The notes under the pieces: generated by a model | Told to the model about the DNA's origin: nothing | Databases searched by the model: none | Seen by the model: the letters and a program-made list of their open reading frames with translations, nothing else | Position numbers and translations under genes: made by a program | Assembly: GCA_902826795.1 (NCBI GenBank) | Contig: CADEGD010000035.1 | Span: 1 to 42,352, forward strand | Length of the DNA stretch: 42,352 bases | DNA from: an uncultured Acidobacteriota bacterium | Lineage (GTDB): Bacteria; Acidobacteriota; Blastocatellia; Pyrinomonadales; Pyrinomonadaceae | Direction of reading: 5' to 3' | Part shown: positions 25,528 through 35,234 of the stretch, piece after piece | Numbering within the stretch: the first letter of the stretch is position 1 | Layout: every line of letters starts with the position of its first letter

Positions 25528-26388
25528 TTAACACCCGGTTTTCTGTTTCGCCACAGATATTGCGTTTAGAAGCTGCGGATCGCCATCAACGCCCGAAAGA
25601 CGAACGGACCGCTCGGCCAGGGCCAGATAGATCGACCGGATATCGTCGCCTATCTTTCCCTCAAACGCCGCTAAATGCCGTCCCAGTGCATCGATGTCTC
25701 CTCTAACAAATGGTCCGGTAAGCGCTTCCTTGGTCGATCGCTTTGAAAGGTTGCACACAGTGCTTTCCAGAAGCGGCAACAGGATCCGATGGGCCTGGTA
25801 GCCGTCGATCCCGCATTTCGAGAGCATCTCGACCGCGGAGTCAAACAACGCCGTGACGTTGCCGCTCGCCATGACTGCGGACGCGTGGTACAGAGGTTTT
25901 AAGGATGGATCGATCGAGAAGTAATTGCCGCCAAGCCGGTCAACGATCTTCATCGCAGTCCCGACTGCGGCTTCGTCTCCTTCAACGCAAAAGAAGGCAC
26001 CCGAGAACCGTTCCGCGCCGAGAACCGGATCGCTGATCGAGACAAGCGGATGCATCGATCCGATGGCGATGTCTTTTTCGCGAAGACTGTCAAGCTCGCC
26101 GGACGAAAGTGAGCCGCTGAAATGAAGGATAGTGGAGGGAAGGCGATGGAATGTGCCGAGCGAAAGCGCCGTCGTACGAATATCCTGATCCGCGGTTGCG
26201 ATCAGTAACACGTCGGCGTCAATGCTGTTTAAGTCAGCAAAGGCCGTAAAGTCGGCTTCCGTGAAGCCTTCAAGTGACGGCGGAGATCCGCGATAGATCA
26301 GAGGTCCGACGACCACACCCGCCCGACGAAGAGCGACGGCGATCGCACCGCCCGCCCGGCCGATGCCAAGAACTGAGATTCTTTCCAC
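25528..26388 (-). CDS. Rossmann-fold plus DUF2520 protein
   Basis: This 286-residue protein begins with a nucleotide-binding Rossmann motif (ISVLGIGRAGGAIAVALRRA). It continues with the C-terminal DUF2520 helical domain (GSMHPLVSISDP..., then PLYHASAVMASGNVTALFDS). It resembles ketopantoate-reductase-like or pyrroline-carboxylate-reductase-like dehydrogenases. The substrate of DUF2520 proteins is not established; some genomes place them near pantothenate genes. It is the first gene of the run to the Fur operon, with 12 bp to fur. Confidence 0.85.
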   Translation of the reverse strand: MERISVLGIGRAGGAIAVALRRAGVVVGPLIYRGSPPSLEGFTEADFTAFADLNSIDADVLLIATADQDIRTTALSLGTFHRLPSTILHFSGSLSSGELDSLREKDIAIGSMHPLVSISDPVLGAERFSGAFFCVEGDEAAVGTAMKIVDRLGGNYFSIDPSLKPLYHASAVMASGNVTALFDSAVEMLSKCGIDGYQAHRILLPLLESTVCNLSKRSTKEALTGPFVRGDIDALGRHLAAFEGKIGDDIRSIYLALAERSVRLSGVDGDPQLLNAISVAKQKTGC

Positions 26389-26428
26389 GTCGCTAACATA
26401 CCGTCGGCGTTGGCCGATTGCAACGATG

Positions 26429-29400
26429 CTAAGCCAGCGATAGCACCGCCTCGTCTATCTCATCTTCGGTCAGCAGCGGTTGATTTTCTATCCAGATGCG
26501 GCTCGTGGTCTGTGCGGCCGAGTTGAACCTCAGAAATCTTAAAACTCGGATGTGTTCCGGCGTCCACGAAGCAGGCGACTTGCCAGAGTTCAGATATGCC
26601 TCAAGGTCTTTGATAGCGGAAGACATCTTTGGTTCCGAGGTCGTCGGGGCGAGGCTGGCGAGCTTTGAAGCTTCAGGCTCAAGCGTGTACCGCATTCGTT
26701 CCAAAACTTCCTTTGTTGCGGCGCTCGATGCGGCTTCTAGATCCGCCACCAGCGATTCCCATTTAACACGGTCCGTCGCCTCAAATCCGCAAGTACATCG
26801 CGGAGAAGTGGCGAGAACGTCGACGGTCTTAACCGCACAATCAAGTCTTTTCTGATCGCCGATCAACTTTTTCACCGATCTGACAGCCGGATCGTCGGCA
26901 GCAAGTTCCGAAACATTCTCAAACAACCACCAATTCTCGCTGCTCAAAAGCTCCGAGGCCTGCTCTTGTATCTTGTGCGATCTCATGATCGAATCGTGAG
27001 CCTCGAGATAACCGACCGTAAATGAAGCATGGAAACGCGAAAATGTGTAGCCGATGTGCCGGGCCTTTTCCTGATCAGGATCTAGATCGAAATGTCGCAA
27101 TGCGTCCAACGTTTCTTCTCGTGCAGACTCGGCTGCCGGATCGCCGGAAAATGCAGCGGTGGCCAGATATCGTCGAATGCGATCTTGTTCTGCGTGGCTT
27201 TCCAGATAAGCTCGGATCATCTCAAGATCGCTGACGGCCTTTTCGAACTTGGTAACGTCGTCGAGAAACGCCTCCGCGATCCGCCCCAGACATTCCTCAA
27301 CGGTTCCCTGCCCGTCGAACCATTTACGAAGCAATGATGCAGAGGCGCCGAAAGTACGCGAAGTTCGCGTCACGGCTTTCCAGATCACGGTATTCAGCGA
27401 TTCCTCCGGCACTTCATTGAAGCGTCCGAGTAAACGTTCGGAATCCCACGCGGCGAGCCAGGCTTCGGCCCCCGTACGGAAAATCGCAAGGTCGGCGTTT
27501 CTTCCGATATCGACGATTTCAGCTCCCTCGGCAAAGCACTTGGCCCACTTTGCGAGTTTTTCCGCCGAATAGCTGGAATCTTGCGGACGTGCGAGGCCGA
27601 CGATGTCGTCCCATATCATCCGCAGGTCCAGCGAACGCTGATTGATCCTGTCCCCCTTCGACGTTACAAACTCGACCAACCGCTGCGATACCATCGCGGC
27701 CAGGATCAACTGCTGCGCCTCGCGCACCAATCCGTACGGCGACTTGCGAAGTTCTTCGTAGATCTTTTTAAGGTCGGTGGTCGCGGAACCGGAACCAGAG
27801 ACTACTGCTTCGATCCTCTTCACCAATTCCAGCGAAAGCAGATGCTCTTTTGTGGCGGGATAGTATACGCCTTCTGATAACTTTACTAGCCCGAGCGGCA
27901 GTGCAAACGTTTGAGCAAGCTGCTGAACTTCGCCGAGTTTTTGCTTTGATCCGCTGTAAAGATCGGAAACAAGGCTGGAAACCTCGGCAACGCCAAGGCT
28001 CTGTAGAAAGTATGGGTGTTGGGGAAAACGAGTTTCGAACAGCGGCTCAAGCATCTCCGAGAACAATCCCGAGAGCGTCGCGGCGGTTCTTGCTTCTTCG
28101 CTGAGATTATAGTCGAATGCATCGATCGTCATCCGCCCGTCTTCAAAAAAGATGCGGCTGATAGCCCGGTCGAGAATTAATAGATGCGAATGAAACGCAC
28201 CGCGTATCTGCTCGCTAAACTCTTCCCTTATCGCCTGGTCATTCTGGAGCACCCAGAACCGCTTCACGGCGTCGCGTTCATCTGGTGTAAGCTCGGCGGC
28301 CCGCCAGATAGCTTTTGAAATGTCGCTCGCGCCTTTTTCTTCCTCACCGTCGGAGGGTGTGAGATCGATCACTACTTCCCAATCGTGGAGATCATCAAGA
28401 TGCAATTCGGAAGCGGCTGCATCCGACCGAACGTCTTTCCAAAAAACTCGTCCGCGACGCTGTCCGCCTCGCCAAGCCAGAGTCGACTCTATGACCGTGC
28501 GGACAGTTCCGTCGGGTGCGACAAATAGACTATCCGAGAAGCGCTCGTGAAACAGGCGGTGAAGAGTTTCCGCTACTTTTGTATCGTCTACCGATGCGGC
28601 GGCAGTCTCGAGAGCTTGTTTGACGCCGTCATTGCCGCTCACCTTCAGGCCGTATCGAACCTCGCGGCCCTCTTCGGACGAGACGCGAACGTCGTCGGGC
28701 ATCGCGTTCGCAAACATCCGAATTATCTCTTCGACTGTCTTGCTCGCCTTTTTCGGGTCGGTCTCGTCGAAGATCAGCGTTCCCGAACTGATCTCGCCTG
28801 CGGTCGTTCCTTGGCCCTCAAGCGAAAGTATCAGAAGCGCCTTTAGTATCAGTTTCGCCTGAAGCCGCTGCATCACCGGGATACGAGCGACCACATCCGA
28901 GTTGAGCCGATCATAAGCGGCAAAAGCTTCTTTGAGATCGTCTACTTTTCGAAGCTCCGTCTCGGCGCTGTCAAATACCTCATCAAGGGCGATCAGCGAA
29001 TTAGCGGGCCGTCCGAGTATTCGTTCTCCGGCTTCGGCAGCGAATGAGAGCAATGCAAAATCGTTAACGTAGAGCCGAACGAACGGGGCCACATCGAGTA
29101 TCGCCGGATGCAGCGGATAAAGCGACGTAAAGCGTTGCTCGCTCCAGCGGAACGATGGTATGACCTCGCGGAAATATTCGTAGACGTCGTGAAGAACCGG
29201 ACGAAGCAGTTGGTTTTTAGGGAAAACGAACGTGTCGACCACCTTGTAAAGGTGTTCCTGGTCGAGATAGTCGATCGAAAAAGTCCTGACGATCGCCGCG
29301 TTCGATCCGTCTGCTCCCTCGATGTCGTCGTCGAGGGCGACGCCTATAAATCCGCCACAGCCGATGACCGCCTCAGCGATCTGCGTAAGGTCGGAGCCGT

Positions 29401-29935
29401 CGTCGCGGGTCACGCGTGAAGAGCGCTCCATCGCGGTATCAACTAGAACCAGGAAAGGCACGTCGCCCGATCTGGCCCGGGCCATTGCGACCAGGTCAAA
29501 GATCTTTTCCGGCAGCGTCGATTCTTCGACTTCGAAAGCGGCCGCGATCGACGCCTTAAATTCTTCAACGAGGCTGGAGCGCCTTCCGCGCCTCACATGC
29601 ATGCAAGGATATCGGCGACGCAACAGCGCTTGTGCGGCGGTGGCTACATGAGCTTCGCCGATCTTGGTTCGCAGGTCCGGGCTGCTGACAATTGCCGAAA
29701 GGGTAGCGAGGAAGTGGCTTTTTCCTACGCCCCGGTATCCAGCCAGCGCAAGCGCGGCCCCTTCGCCGCCTGGAAGCCTGGCGATCCGGTCAAGCCATTT
29801 GGTCATCAGATCGGAAGTCGCGTCTGTGAACCTGTAGGCGGAAAGAGTGGCCGCGGCATCCTCGCTAAAGTCCCGTAAACTCTGAAATTTACGTACCTCG
29901 ACGATGTCTTTGACCTTTTCGTTGATCCTTTTCAT
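26429..29935 (-). CDS. large orphan P-loop ATPase, DUF6079/BrxC/PglY-like
   Basis: This 1168-residue protein has a Walker A motif near residue 66 (GYRGVGKSHF) preceded by KVKDIVEVRKFQSLRDFSED. That arrangement recalls the DUF6079/PglY/BrxC ATPases of BREX and related phage-defence systems. A hydrophobic strand FLVLVDTA may be Walker B with Thr in place of the usual Glu. The rest is helical with no recognised catalytic domain. Near residue 1048 is RCTCGFEATDRVKW, a possible half metal site. It stands alone: no methylase, PglZ-like phosphatase, nuclease or helicase gene neighbours it. Defence is therefore an inference. A divergent promoter region with a 14-bp palindrome lies just upstream. Confidence 0.65.
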   Translation of the reverse strand: MKRINEKVKDIVEVRKFQSLRDFSEDAAATLSAYRFTDATSDLMTKWLDRIARLPGGEGAALALAGYRGVGKSHFLATLSAIVSSPDLRTKIGEAHVATAAQALLRRRYPCMHVRRGRRSSLVEEFKASIAAAFEVEESTLPEKIFDLVAMARARSGDVPFLVLVDTAMERSSRVTRDDGSDLTQIAEAVIGCGGFIGVALDDDIEGADGSNAAIVRTFSIDYLDQEHLYKVVDTFVFPKNQLLRPVLHDVYEYFREVIPSFRWSEQRFTSLYPLHPAILDVAPFVRLYVNDFALLSFAAEAGERILGRPANSLIALDEVFDSAETELRKVDDLKEAFAAYDRLNSDVVARIPVMQRLQAKLILKALLILSLEGQGTTAGEISSGTLIFDETDPKKASKTVEEIIRMFANAMPDDVRVSSEEGREVRYGLKVSGNDGVKQALETAAASVDDTKVAETLHRLFHERFSDSLFVAPDGTVRTVIESTLAWRGGQRRGRVFWKDVRSDAAASELHLDDLHDWEVVIDLTPSDGEEEKGASDISKAIWRAAELTPDERDAVKRFWVLQNDQAIREEFSEQIRGAFHSHLLILDRAISRIFFEDGRMTIDAFDYNLSEEARTAATLSGLFSEMLEPLFETRFPQHPYFLQSLGVAEVSSLVSDLYSGSKQKLGEVQQLAQTFALPLGLVKLSEGVYYPATKEHLLSLELVKRIEAVVSGSGSATTDLKKIYEELRKSPYGLVREAQQLILAAMVSQRLVEFVTSKGDRINQRSLDLRMIWDDIVGLARPQDSSYSAEKLAKWAKCFAEGAEIVDIGRNADLAIFRTGAEAWLAAWDSERLLGRFNEVPEESLNTVIWKAVTRTSRTFGASASLLRKWFDGQGTVEECLGRIAEAFLDDVTKFEKAVSDLEMIRAYLESHAEQDRIRRYLATAAFSGDPAAESAREETLDALRHFDLDPDQEKARHIGYTFSRFHASFTVGYLEAHDSIMRSHKIQEQASELLSSENWWLFENVSELAADDPAVRSVKKLIGDQKRLDCAVKTVDVLATSPRCTCGFEATDRVKWESLVADLEAASSAATKEVLERMRYTLEPEASKLASLAPTTSEPKMSSAIKDLEAYLNSGKSPASWTPEHIRVLRFLRFNSAAQTTSRIWIENQPLLTEDEIDEAVLSLA

Positions 29936-30048
29936 TTAAGGGTAGCGCCTGATTCCCCGGCTAAATCTATTGGAAATAAGGGTGAGTGAACGCTTTTGTG
30001 AGGCTCGATCCAGGGAAATTGGGCCTGAATCCACTTCAAAGTCTAACA

Positions 30049-30108
30049 TTTAACTGTGTTAAACGACAACCCTTTTTCGGCTTATGCAATACTCTTATCG
30101 GCCGATAA
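30049..30108. promoter_or_regulatory. divergent promoter region with a 14-bp perfect palindrome
   Basis: TTATCGGCCGATAA (30095-30108) is a perfect palindrome, and TTTAAC-TGT-GTTAAA (30049-30063) is a second perfect inverted repeat. They lie in the 293-bp gap between the ATPase gene (minus) and the M48 protease gene (plus). Either could be a dimeric repressor site. No clear -35/-10 pair stands out. Confidence 0.5.
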
Positions 30109-30228
30109 ATCTTCGTCAGGTTTTCGCAACGTTTCCCCGATAGTTTGCATCAAAAAGTTCGTTGATTCAGTAAGTTTTTGGTTATATCATCTAGTCATCA
30201 GCATCCGTCTAAGACCTGGAGGCCAAGC

Positions 30229-31404
30229 GTGAAGTTTTCGATAGTTAGAAAGTCGTCCTCAGCGTTGATCATTTTTACCTTTCTGATCACCTCTTTCATC
30301 GCGGCACCTAATCCTATCGTCGCTCAAAAAGCGGACGATAAGGCTGCAACGAAGGCCGACCCCAAGAAAGATGATGGCAAGAAAGATCAGAAAAAGGAGC
30401 CGGTATCGACAAAAGCTCTGTCTCCGAAAGAGGATCCGACCCAGATAGGTAAGCGCAAGATCAACTCCGGCAGCGATAAGTTTTTTGGCTGGCTTGGCGG
30501 TTCGCAGGATAAAGAGATCGCGATCGGCCGACGGCTCGCCATGGAAGTCGAACAGCAGGCGAAAATGGTCGACGACCCGATCGTAACCGAATACGTCAAC
30601 CGGGTTGGCCAGAACGTCGTGCTTAATTCGGATGCCAAGGTTCCTTTTACGATAAAGGTTATCGACAGCGACGAGGTCAACGCGTTTGCCCTGCCCGGCG
30701 GATTTTTCTTTGTAAACAAGGGACTTTTACTCGCCGCCGACAACGAAGCCGAGCTCGCGGGTGTGATGGCCCACGAAATCGCTCATGTGGCTGCCCGCCA
30801 CGCGATGGAAAATCAGGGTAAGGGAACGCTGATCAATTACGGTGCGCTTGCCGGCATCATTTTCGGCGGCCCGATCGTGAGTACGGTTTTGCAAAACGGC
30901 GGTGGCATCCTCGCCGGGTTGGCCGGTTTGAAGTTTACCCGCGGAGCCGAGATGGAAGCCGACAGCCTTGGCGTTCAGTATCTGTATGCTTCCGGCTACG
31001 ATCCGACTGCCATGTCAACGATGTTCGAGAAGCTTGCGTCGCAGAACAAGAAGAAGGCAAGCTCACTGACTAAGCTGTTTTCGACTCATCCCCAATCGCT
31101 CGATCGCAGAGACGCCAGCCTTCAACTCGTAGCACGTTTCCCGGAGAAAGAAGAGTACATTATTAGCACGTCGGAGTTTCAACGTGTAAAAAGCCATATG
31201 TTCAAGCTGACGAACGCAAAGGCTGGAATTCCGATCGACTTCGACGAAGGCGATCCCGGACGGCCGACATTAAAGAAGCGTCAGCCGGATTCGCCCGACG
31301 CGTCAGCGGATGGTGCAGATGGGGCAAGCAGTTCGTCGAACGAACCGCCAAAATTGAAGAAACGCGGTGAAGAACCGGCGGCGACTCCAAAGCCCAACAA
31401 CTAG
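30229..31404 (+). CDS. secreted M48-family zinc metalloprotease
   Basis: I start at the GTG at 30229, which has GGAGG about 6 nt upstream and begins a signal peptide (MKFSIVRKSSSALIIFTFLI...). The open frame continues upstream without a plausible start. The 391-residue protein has a Lys-rich linker (about 35-75), then the M48 domain. Zinc ligands are HEIAH (182-186) and Glu241 in GAEMEADSLG. The C-terminus is Pro/Ser-rich. Periplasmic M48 enzymes (BepA/LoiP-like) degrade misassembled outer-membrane proteins, a plausible role beside the BamD-like gene 2 kb away. A strong terminator follows. Confidence 0.92.
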   Translation: MKFSIVRKSSSALIIFTFLITSFIAAPNPIVAQKADDKAATKADPKKDDGKKDQKKEPVSTKALSPKEDPTQIGKRKINSGSDKFFGWLGGSQDKEIAIGRRLAMEVEQQAKMVDDPIVTEYVNRVGQNVVLNSDAKVPFTIKVIDSDEVNAFALPGGFFFVNKGLLLAADNEAELAGVMAHEIAHVAARHAMENQGKGTLINYGALAGIIFGGPIVSTVLQNGGGILAGLAGLKFTRGAEMEADSLGVQYLYASGYDPTAMSTMFEKLASQNKKKASSLTKLFSTHPQSLDRRDASLQLVARFPEKEEYIISTSEFQRVKSHMFKLTNAKAGIPIDFDEGDPGRPTLKKRQPDSPDASADGADGASSSSNEPPKLKKRGEEPAATPKPNN

Positions 31405-31420
31405 ACTTTACGAACAGAAA

Positions 31421-31447
31421 AGCGGCTCAAACGAGCCGCTTTTTCTT
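31421..31447. terminator. bidirectional terminator after the M48 gene
   Basis: A perfect 8-bp stem, agcggctc (31421-31428) with gagccgct (31433-31440), has loop aaac and is followed by TTTTCTT on the plus strand and by a T run on the minus strand. It lies between the convergent M48 and TPR genes. Confidence 0.9.
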
Positions 31448-31464
31448 GTCCCGATACCGCCTTT

Positions 31465-33561
31465 TCACTTCCCTCCCAACTTCTTCTTTAGCCTCTCGAT
31501 GTCCTTCGCCTCGCTTGCGAGAGTTAAGGAGCGTTGCCAATAAGACTTTGCAAGTTCAGCCTTGGACTGGGCCGCGAAAACATCGCCCAGATGCTCGTTA
31601 ATGGTCGGTGATGACGAATCCTGGCGGAGTGCCTCTTTAAGATACATCTCAGCCTCTGCAACTTTTCCCAGCTTGAAATGCGCCCAACCGAGGCTGTCGA
31701 GATAGGACGGATTTGTCGGGTCGACATCAACAGCCTGCCGGATCAACTTCAGGGCCTCATCGAAACGCTCGTTCCGCTCGAGCAGAAAGTATCCCAGGTT
31801 ATTTAGAGCAACGGGATTTTCGGGGGACTCTCGAAGAATATCTCTAAGCGTGTTCTCGGCTCCTGCAAAATCACCCGACATCTGGAGAGCGGTTGCGATC
31901 GAGAGCCGAGCGATCTGCCGACGCTCACTTCCCTTTGCGGCAACCAGAGCCTGATTTGCCGATTCGACAGCTTCCTTGCCGCGGCCCGATTGCGAATATA
32001 GGTGAGAAATGAATAGCTGACTAGAAAATACATCCAGCGGCGGCAACGCCGGGGCCGAATTCGTTGTTGCCGCGAGCCGCGCCGTCATAAACTTTCGATA
32101 ACCTTCAACGGCCTCATCGATACGGCCAACCTCCGTGATCAGTGTCGCTTCCTGACGAGCCAGGCCTTCATCCAGCGGGAGTTTCGATCGCTGTGCCGCG
32201 ATGACCTTGATAGCTTCACTGCGCTTTCCTGTGTCGCGATAGTGAGAGATAAGCTCGCGATCGGCGAATCCGTCGTTGGGGCCGAAAGACTTGCGTGCCC
32301 GTTCGATTAAAGAGAGAACATCGTCAGACCTTTCCTGAGCCTTTGCAAGACGGATAAGGCGTTCGAATACAGACCTAAGAAATATTCGGTCGGCATCCGA
32401 AAGATCGGCGTTGCCTTCAAGCTCACGCGAGACTATCGCCTTTTCAAATGATGCCCTGGCGTCGTTGGAACGGTCAGCCCGCTCGTAGATCTCACCTAGT
32501 GCGACGTGATAAGCAGCGGCCATCGAAGTGTCAGTCGCCGCAGCCTTCGAGGCGGCATTCTCTAGGAGCTTTGCCGAATCCGCGATCCTTCCGGCAGCGG
32601 CGTATGCCCTCGCCAGCAGATCGAGAAGTGTGAAGTTATCAGGATTAGCGAAAGATGCCTGCTCAAGGCCTGATATTGCTTTGCCGGCGTCTGCTCCCTT
32701 GCTTGACCTGATCGCCTCGCGGAGCAGATCGACCGTCGCTTCGTTGTCGGGCTCATCCGCCAGCGATTCCGCAAGCATCTCAATTCCCTGCTGAGTCTTG
32801 CCGGACTTTATCAACGCCTCACCGAGTTTTAGGGTCGCGGTTTCGGGCGAAAGGGCAGAGCGTCCACCCGTCATCTGCCGATAGAACTGTGTGTCGATCG
32901 CGCTTGCGGAACTTCGCCACTTTTCAAGGGCCGCAATAAGCTCAGAAGGGTTGGCCTGACGTTCATAAAACTCCGCGAGAAACGCCCAGGCCTCCATGTA
33001 TCGCGGATCGAGGCTTGCGACGAACTTCCATTCGTCCACGGCCCTCGCCGAGTTAGCCAAATCAACTGCCCGAGTCCCAAGGCCGCTCTTGAAGGTGTAA
33101 AGCCGAGCAAGAATACGGCGGGCTCCGAAGTTGTCCTTCTTGATCGTCAAGGCGAGGTTGGCCAGTTCGATCGCCTCGTCCACATCCGTGGGCGGAGCCG
33201 TGATCGCGAGTTCGGCGAGCGCGGTGTAGGCTTCAGCCAGCCGCGGGTTGGCCGCAACGGCATCCTGCAGCGCCAGTTTTGCATTACGAAGATTCTCTTG
33301 TTGAGCGGCCGGATTTCTTCGGCCTCGAGCATTCTTTACCTTCCAAAGATAACGTTCACCCTCGAGAAGTTTGCCGTAAGCCTTTGCGGCGTTTTGTTGA
33401 GAAAGAGAACCGGAAGAAGCCGTGAGTTTCGCAGAAAGAATTCGTGAAAGTTTTAGGGTCGCCTCCGGCGTCGGCGAAGGGGCAGGCACCTGGGCCTCCG
33501 CCGAGATCGTCATCGCCCCGACTAGCACCGCTACACCGATCGAACTTGTTATCTTCAACAA
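31465..33561 (-). CDS. exported TPR-repeat protein
   Basis: This protein of about 698 residues has a signal peptide (SSIGVAVLVGAMTISAEAQ) and many tetratricopeptide repeats over about residues 90-690. Clear ones include ALNNLGYFLLERNERFDEAL, SYLDSLGWAHFKLGKVAEAE and INEHLGDVFAAQSKAELAKS. It should act as an exported scaffold, perhaps in outer-membrane assembly. The start is uncertain. The TTG at 33561 is 7 nt from AAGAGGA; the TTG at 33558 is also possible. The frame is open to a TTG at 33597, but that codon directly abuts the terminator at 33600-33627. Confidence 0.8.
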   Translation of the reverse strand: MLKITSSIGVAVLVGAMTISAEAQVPAPSPTPEATLKLSRILSAKLTASSGSLSQQNAAKAYGKLLEGERYLWKVKNARGRRNPAAQQENLRNAKLALQDAVAANPRLAEAYTALAELAITAPPTDVDEAIELANLALTIKKDNFGARRILARLYTFKSGLGTRAVDLANSARAVDEWKFVASLDPRYMEAWAFLAEFYERQANPSELIAALEKWRSSASAIDTQFYRQMTGGRSALSPETATLKLGEALIKSGKTQQGIEMLAESLADEPDNEATVDLLREAIRSSKGADAGKAISGLEQASFANPDNFTLLDLLARAYAAAGRIADSAKLLENAASKAAATDTSMAAAYHVALGEIYERADRSNDARASFEKAIVSRELEGNADLSDADRIFLRSVFERLIRLAKAQERSDDVLSLIERARKSFGPNDGFADRELISHYRDTGKRSEAIKVIAAQRSKLPLDEGLARQEATLITEVGRIDEAVEGYRKFMTARLAATTNSAPALPPLDVFSSQLFISHLYSQSGRGKEAVESANQALVAAKGSERRQIARLSIATALQMSGDFAGAENTLRDILRESPENPVALNNLGYFLLERNERFDEALKLIRQAVDVDPTNPSYLDSLGWAHFKLGKVAEAEMYLKEALRQDSSSPTINEHLGDVFAAQSKAELAKSYWQRSLTLASEAKDIERLKKKLGGK

Positions 33562-33599
33562 AATCAAATCCTCTTCTCTTTCTTTCTCGTTTGACAATA

Positions 33600-33627
33600 G
33601 AAAAGCGGTCGACGAGAACCGCTTTTC
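33600..33627 (-). terminator. terminator between the BamD-like and TPR genes
   Basis: A perfect 10-bp stem, gaaaagcggt (33600-33609) with accgcttttc (33618-33627), lies 25 bp beyond the BamD-like stop codon on the minus strand. It separates that operon from the TPR gene, which must then have its own promoter or be expressed by read-through. Confidence 0.75.
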
Positions 33628-33651
33628 GCAATGGGAACCTTTAACGCTCAG

Positions 33652-35220
33652 CTACTGCTTCGGCTGGGTTTGCGTAATGACGGCAGGCTGTGCGCTCGCC
33701 GACTGCTGGTCAGCCTCACACGGCAATTTCGACGTCGAAACGACCTTGTCCGGCGGAACTACCGTCGATAGCGCCGTGGGTATCTGGTTAACATAGATCT
33801 CGCCCTGATTTGCAATGATCTGGTCGATCATCTCGAACTTGCACTTGTCGAAATCTTTGGTCATCAGCACGCCGTTCTTATCGATCGTCATCGGATAGAT
33901 ACCGAAGAACTGATTCTTGAAGTTCGCGAAAAATCCGCCATCCTCGGGCCGCGTAACGCTCGCCCTTTCCGGATTTGGTTCCGGGATCGAAGCTCCGATC
34001 AGCTCGAGCTGTTCCTTCGATTTCGCTACATACTCGCTGTTCGGATAATCGCGGATGATACGTTGAAAGTATCGTGCGGCCTGATCGGTTTCTTCTTCCG
34101 TCATATACGTGACCGCGAGCTTAAAAAGAGCCTCGTCCATATATCCGAACTGCGGATATTTATCAAGAATTTCAAGGTAGCGGGACTGAGCCCCTTTGAG
34201 TCCGCTCTTGCCTTGACTGACGGACTGCGTGTAGTAATAGTTCGCGATGTAGAGATTGTGCAGCCCGAGATTATTCTGAACCTGCGAAAGCCGCTCCTCA
34301 GCGTCCTTTTTCAAGATCGAATTCGGATACGTCTGGATCAATGCCTTCAAGCGAACCTCTGCACGTTTCGCACGCGTCGCGTCACGGTCGGGTAAGCCGA
34401 TCTGCCGCATCTCGGCCTCGCCGATCTTGAGTACGACGCGATCTGCGAGTGCATGCGTCGGGAAAAACGTAAGCCAGTCTTGATACGCAGAGATAGCCTG
34501 GATCAGCGAGCTCGTGCCGCCTTCCAAAAAGAACGAATCCGCGACGGCAAGCTTCGCCATCGCCAGATATGGCGAGTCTGGGTAGGTTGTTATGATCGTC
34601 TGAAAAAGCAGTCGTCCAACGTCGAATCTTTTCTTTCGGACCTCGCGGGTAGCAACGATAAAAAGTTCGCGATCGCGTCCCGGTGAGACCGATCCGATCA
34701 GTTCGTCATATTCGTCATTTCCGCCGCCGCCAAATATTCCCAAAAACTTCTTTTTCTTCTTTACTTCCCTTTCTTTTCCGACGGGCGAAGTGTCAGCGGC
34801 TCTCGCGTTGGCGGTTTCAAGTTGAACCGCGTCGACTCGCGTCAACAATTCGGCAACGGCTTGCTCAAGCTGATCGATCTCCGACATCTCGAACTTTTCC
34901 GAACGGTCGACCTTTCCGCGAAGAGCGTTCACCTCGGACGAGACACGAGAAACATCCTTCTCCATTCCTAGCAACCGTCCGAGCGGCGAATCTGCTTTGT
35001 TCTTATCGTCTTTCTTCGCTTCGTCGCCCCTGTTCTCTTCGCGCAGCACCGAGGCCGCACTGTTCAGCGAACGCCGCATCGTGTCGAGCTTTTGACGCAT
35101 TACCTCAAGCCGCTGTGAGGGAGTGCCGTCACCGGGCTTTGCCTGCGCCGAGGCATTCGAGAAGAGAGCAAGCGTTGCCGCAAACAACGCGAATACGGAA
35201 AAGAACGAAAACTTCCTCAT
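33652..35220 (-). CDS. BamD-like outer-membrane assembly factor (YfiO/TPR)
   Basis: This 522-residue protein has a signal peptide (MRKFSFFSVFALFAATLALF...ASAQ). Residues about 30-150 form a predicted coiled coil. The centre (about 175-410) has TPR-type repeats of the BamD/YfiO kind (RFDVGRLLFQTIITTYPDSP, then YLEILDKYPQFGYMDEALFK and YFQRIIRDYPNSEYVAKSKE). It is larger than the classical lipoprotein BamD and lacks a lipobox, so the role in outer-membrane protein assembly is an inference. The ATG at 35220 is 15 bp past the rpe stop. The upstream GTG at 35238 would make the N-terminus less signal-like. Confidence 0.7.
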   Translation of the reverse strand: MRKFSFFSVFALFAATLALFSNASAQAKPGDGTPSQRLEVMRQKLDTMRRSLNSAASVLREENRGDEAKKDDKNKADSPLGRLLGMEKDVSRVSSEVNALRGKVDRSEKFEMSEIDQLEQAVAELLTRVDAVQLETANARAADTSPVGKEREVKKKKKFLGIFGGGGNDEYDELIGSVSPGRDRELFIVATREVRKKRFDVGRLLFQTIITTYPDSPYLAMAKLAVADSFFLEGGTSSLIQAISAYQDWLTFFPTHALADRVVLKIGEAEMRQIGLPDRDATRAKRAEVRLKALIQTYPNSILKKDAEERLSQVQNNLGLHNLYIANYYYTQSVSQGKSGLKGAQSRYLEILDKYPQFGYMDEALFKLAVTYMTEEETDQAARYFQRIIRDYPNSEYVAKSKEQLELIGASIPEPNPERASVTRPEDGGFFANFKNQFFGIYPMTIDKNGVLMTKDFDKCKFEMIDQIIANQGEIYVNQIPTALSTVVPPDKVVSTSKLPCEADQQSASAQPAVITQTQPKQ

Positions 35221-35234
35221 AAATATTCTTAAGA

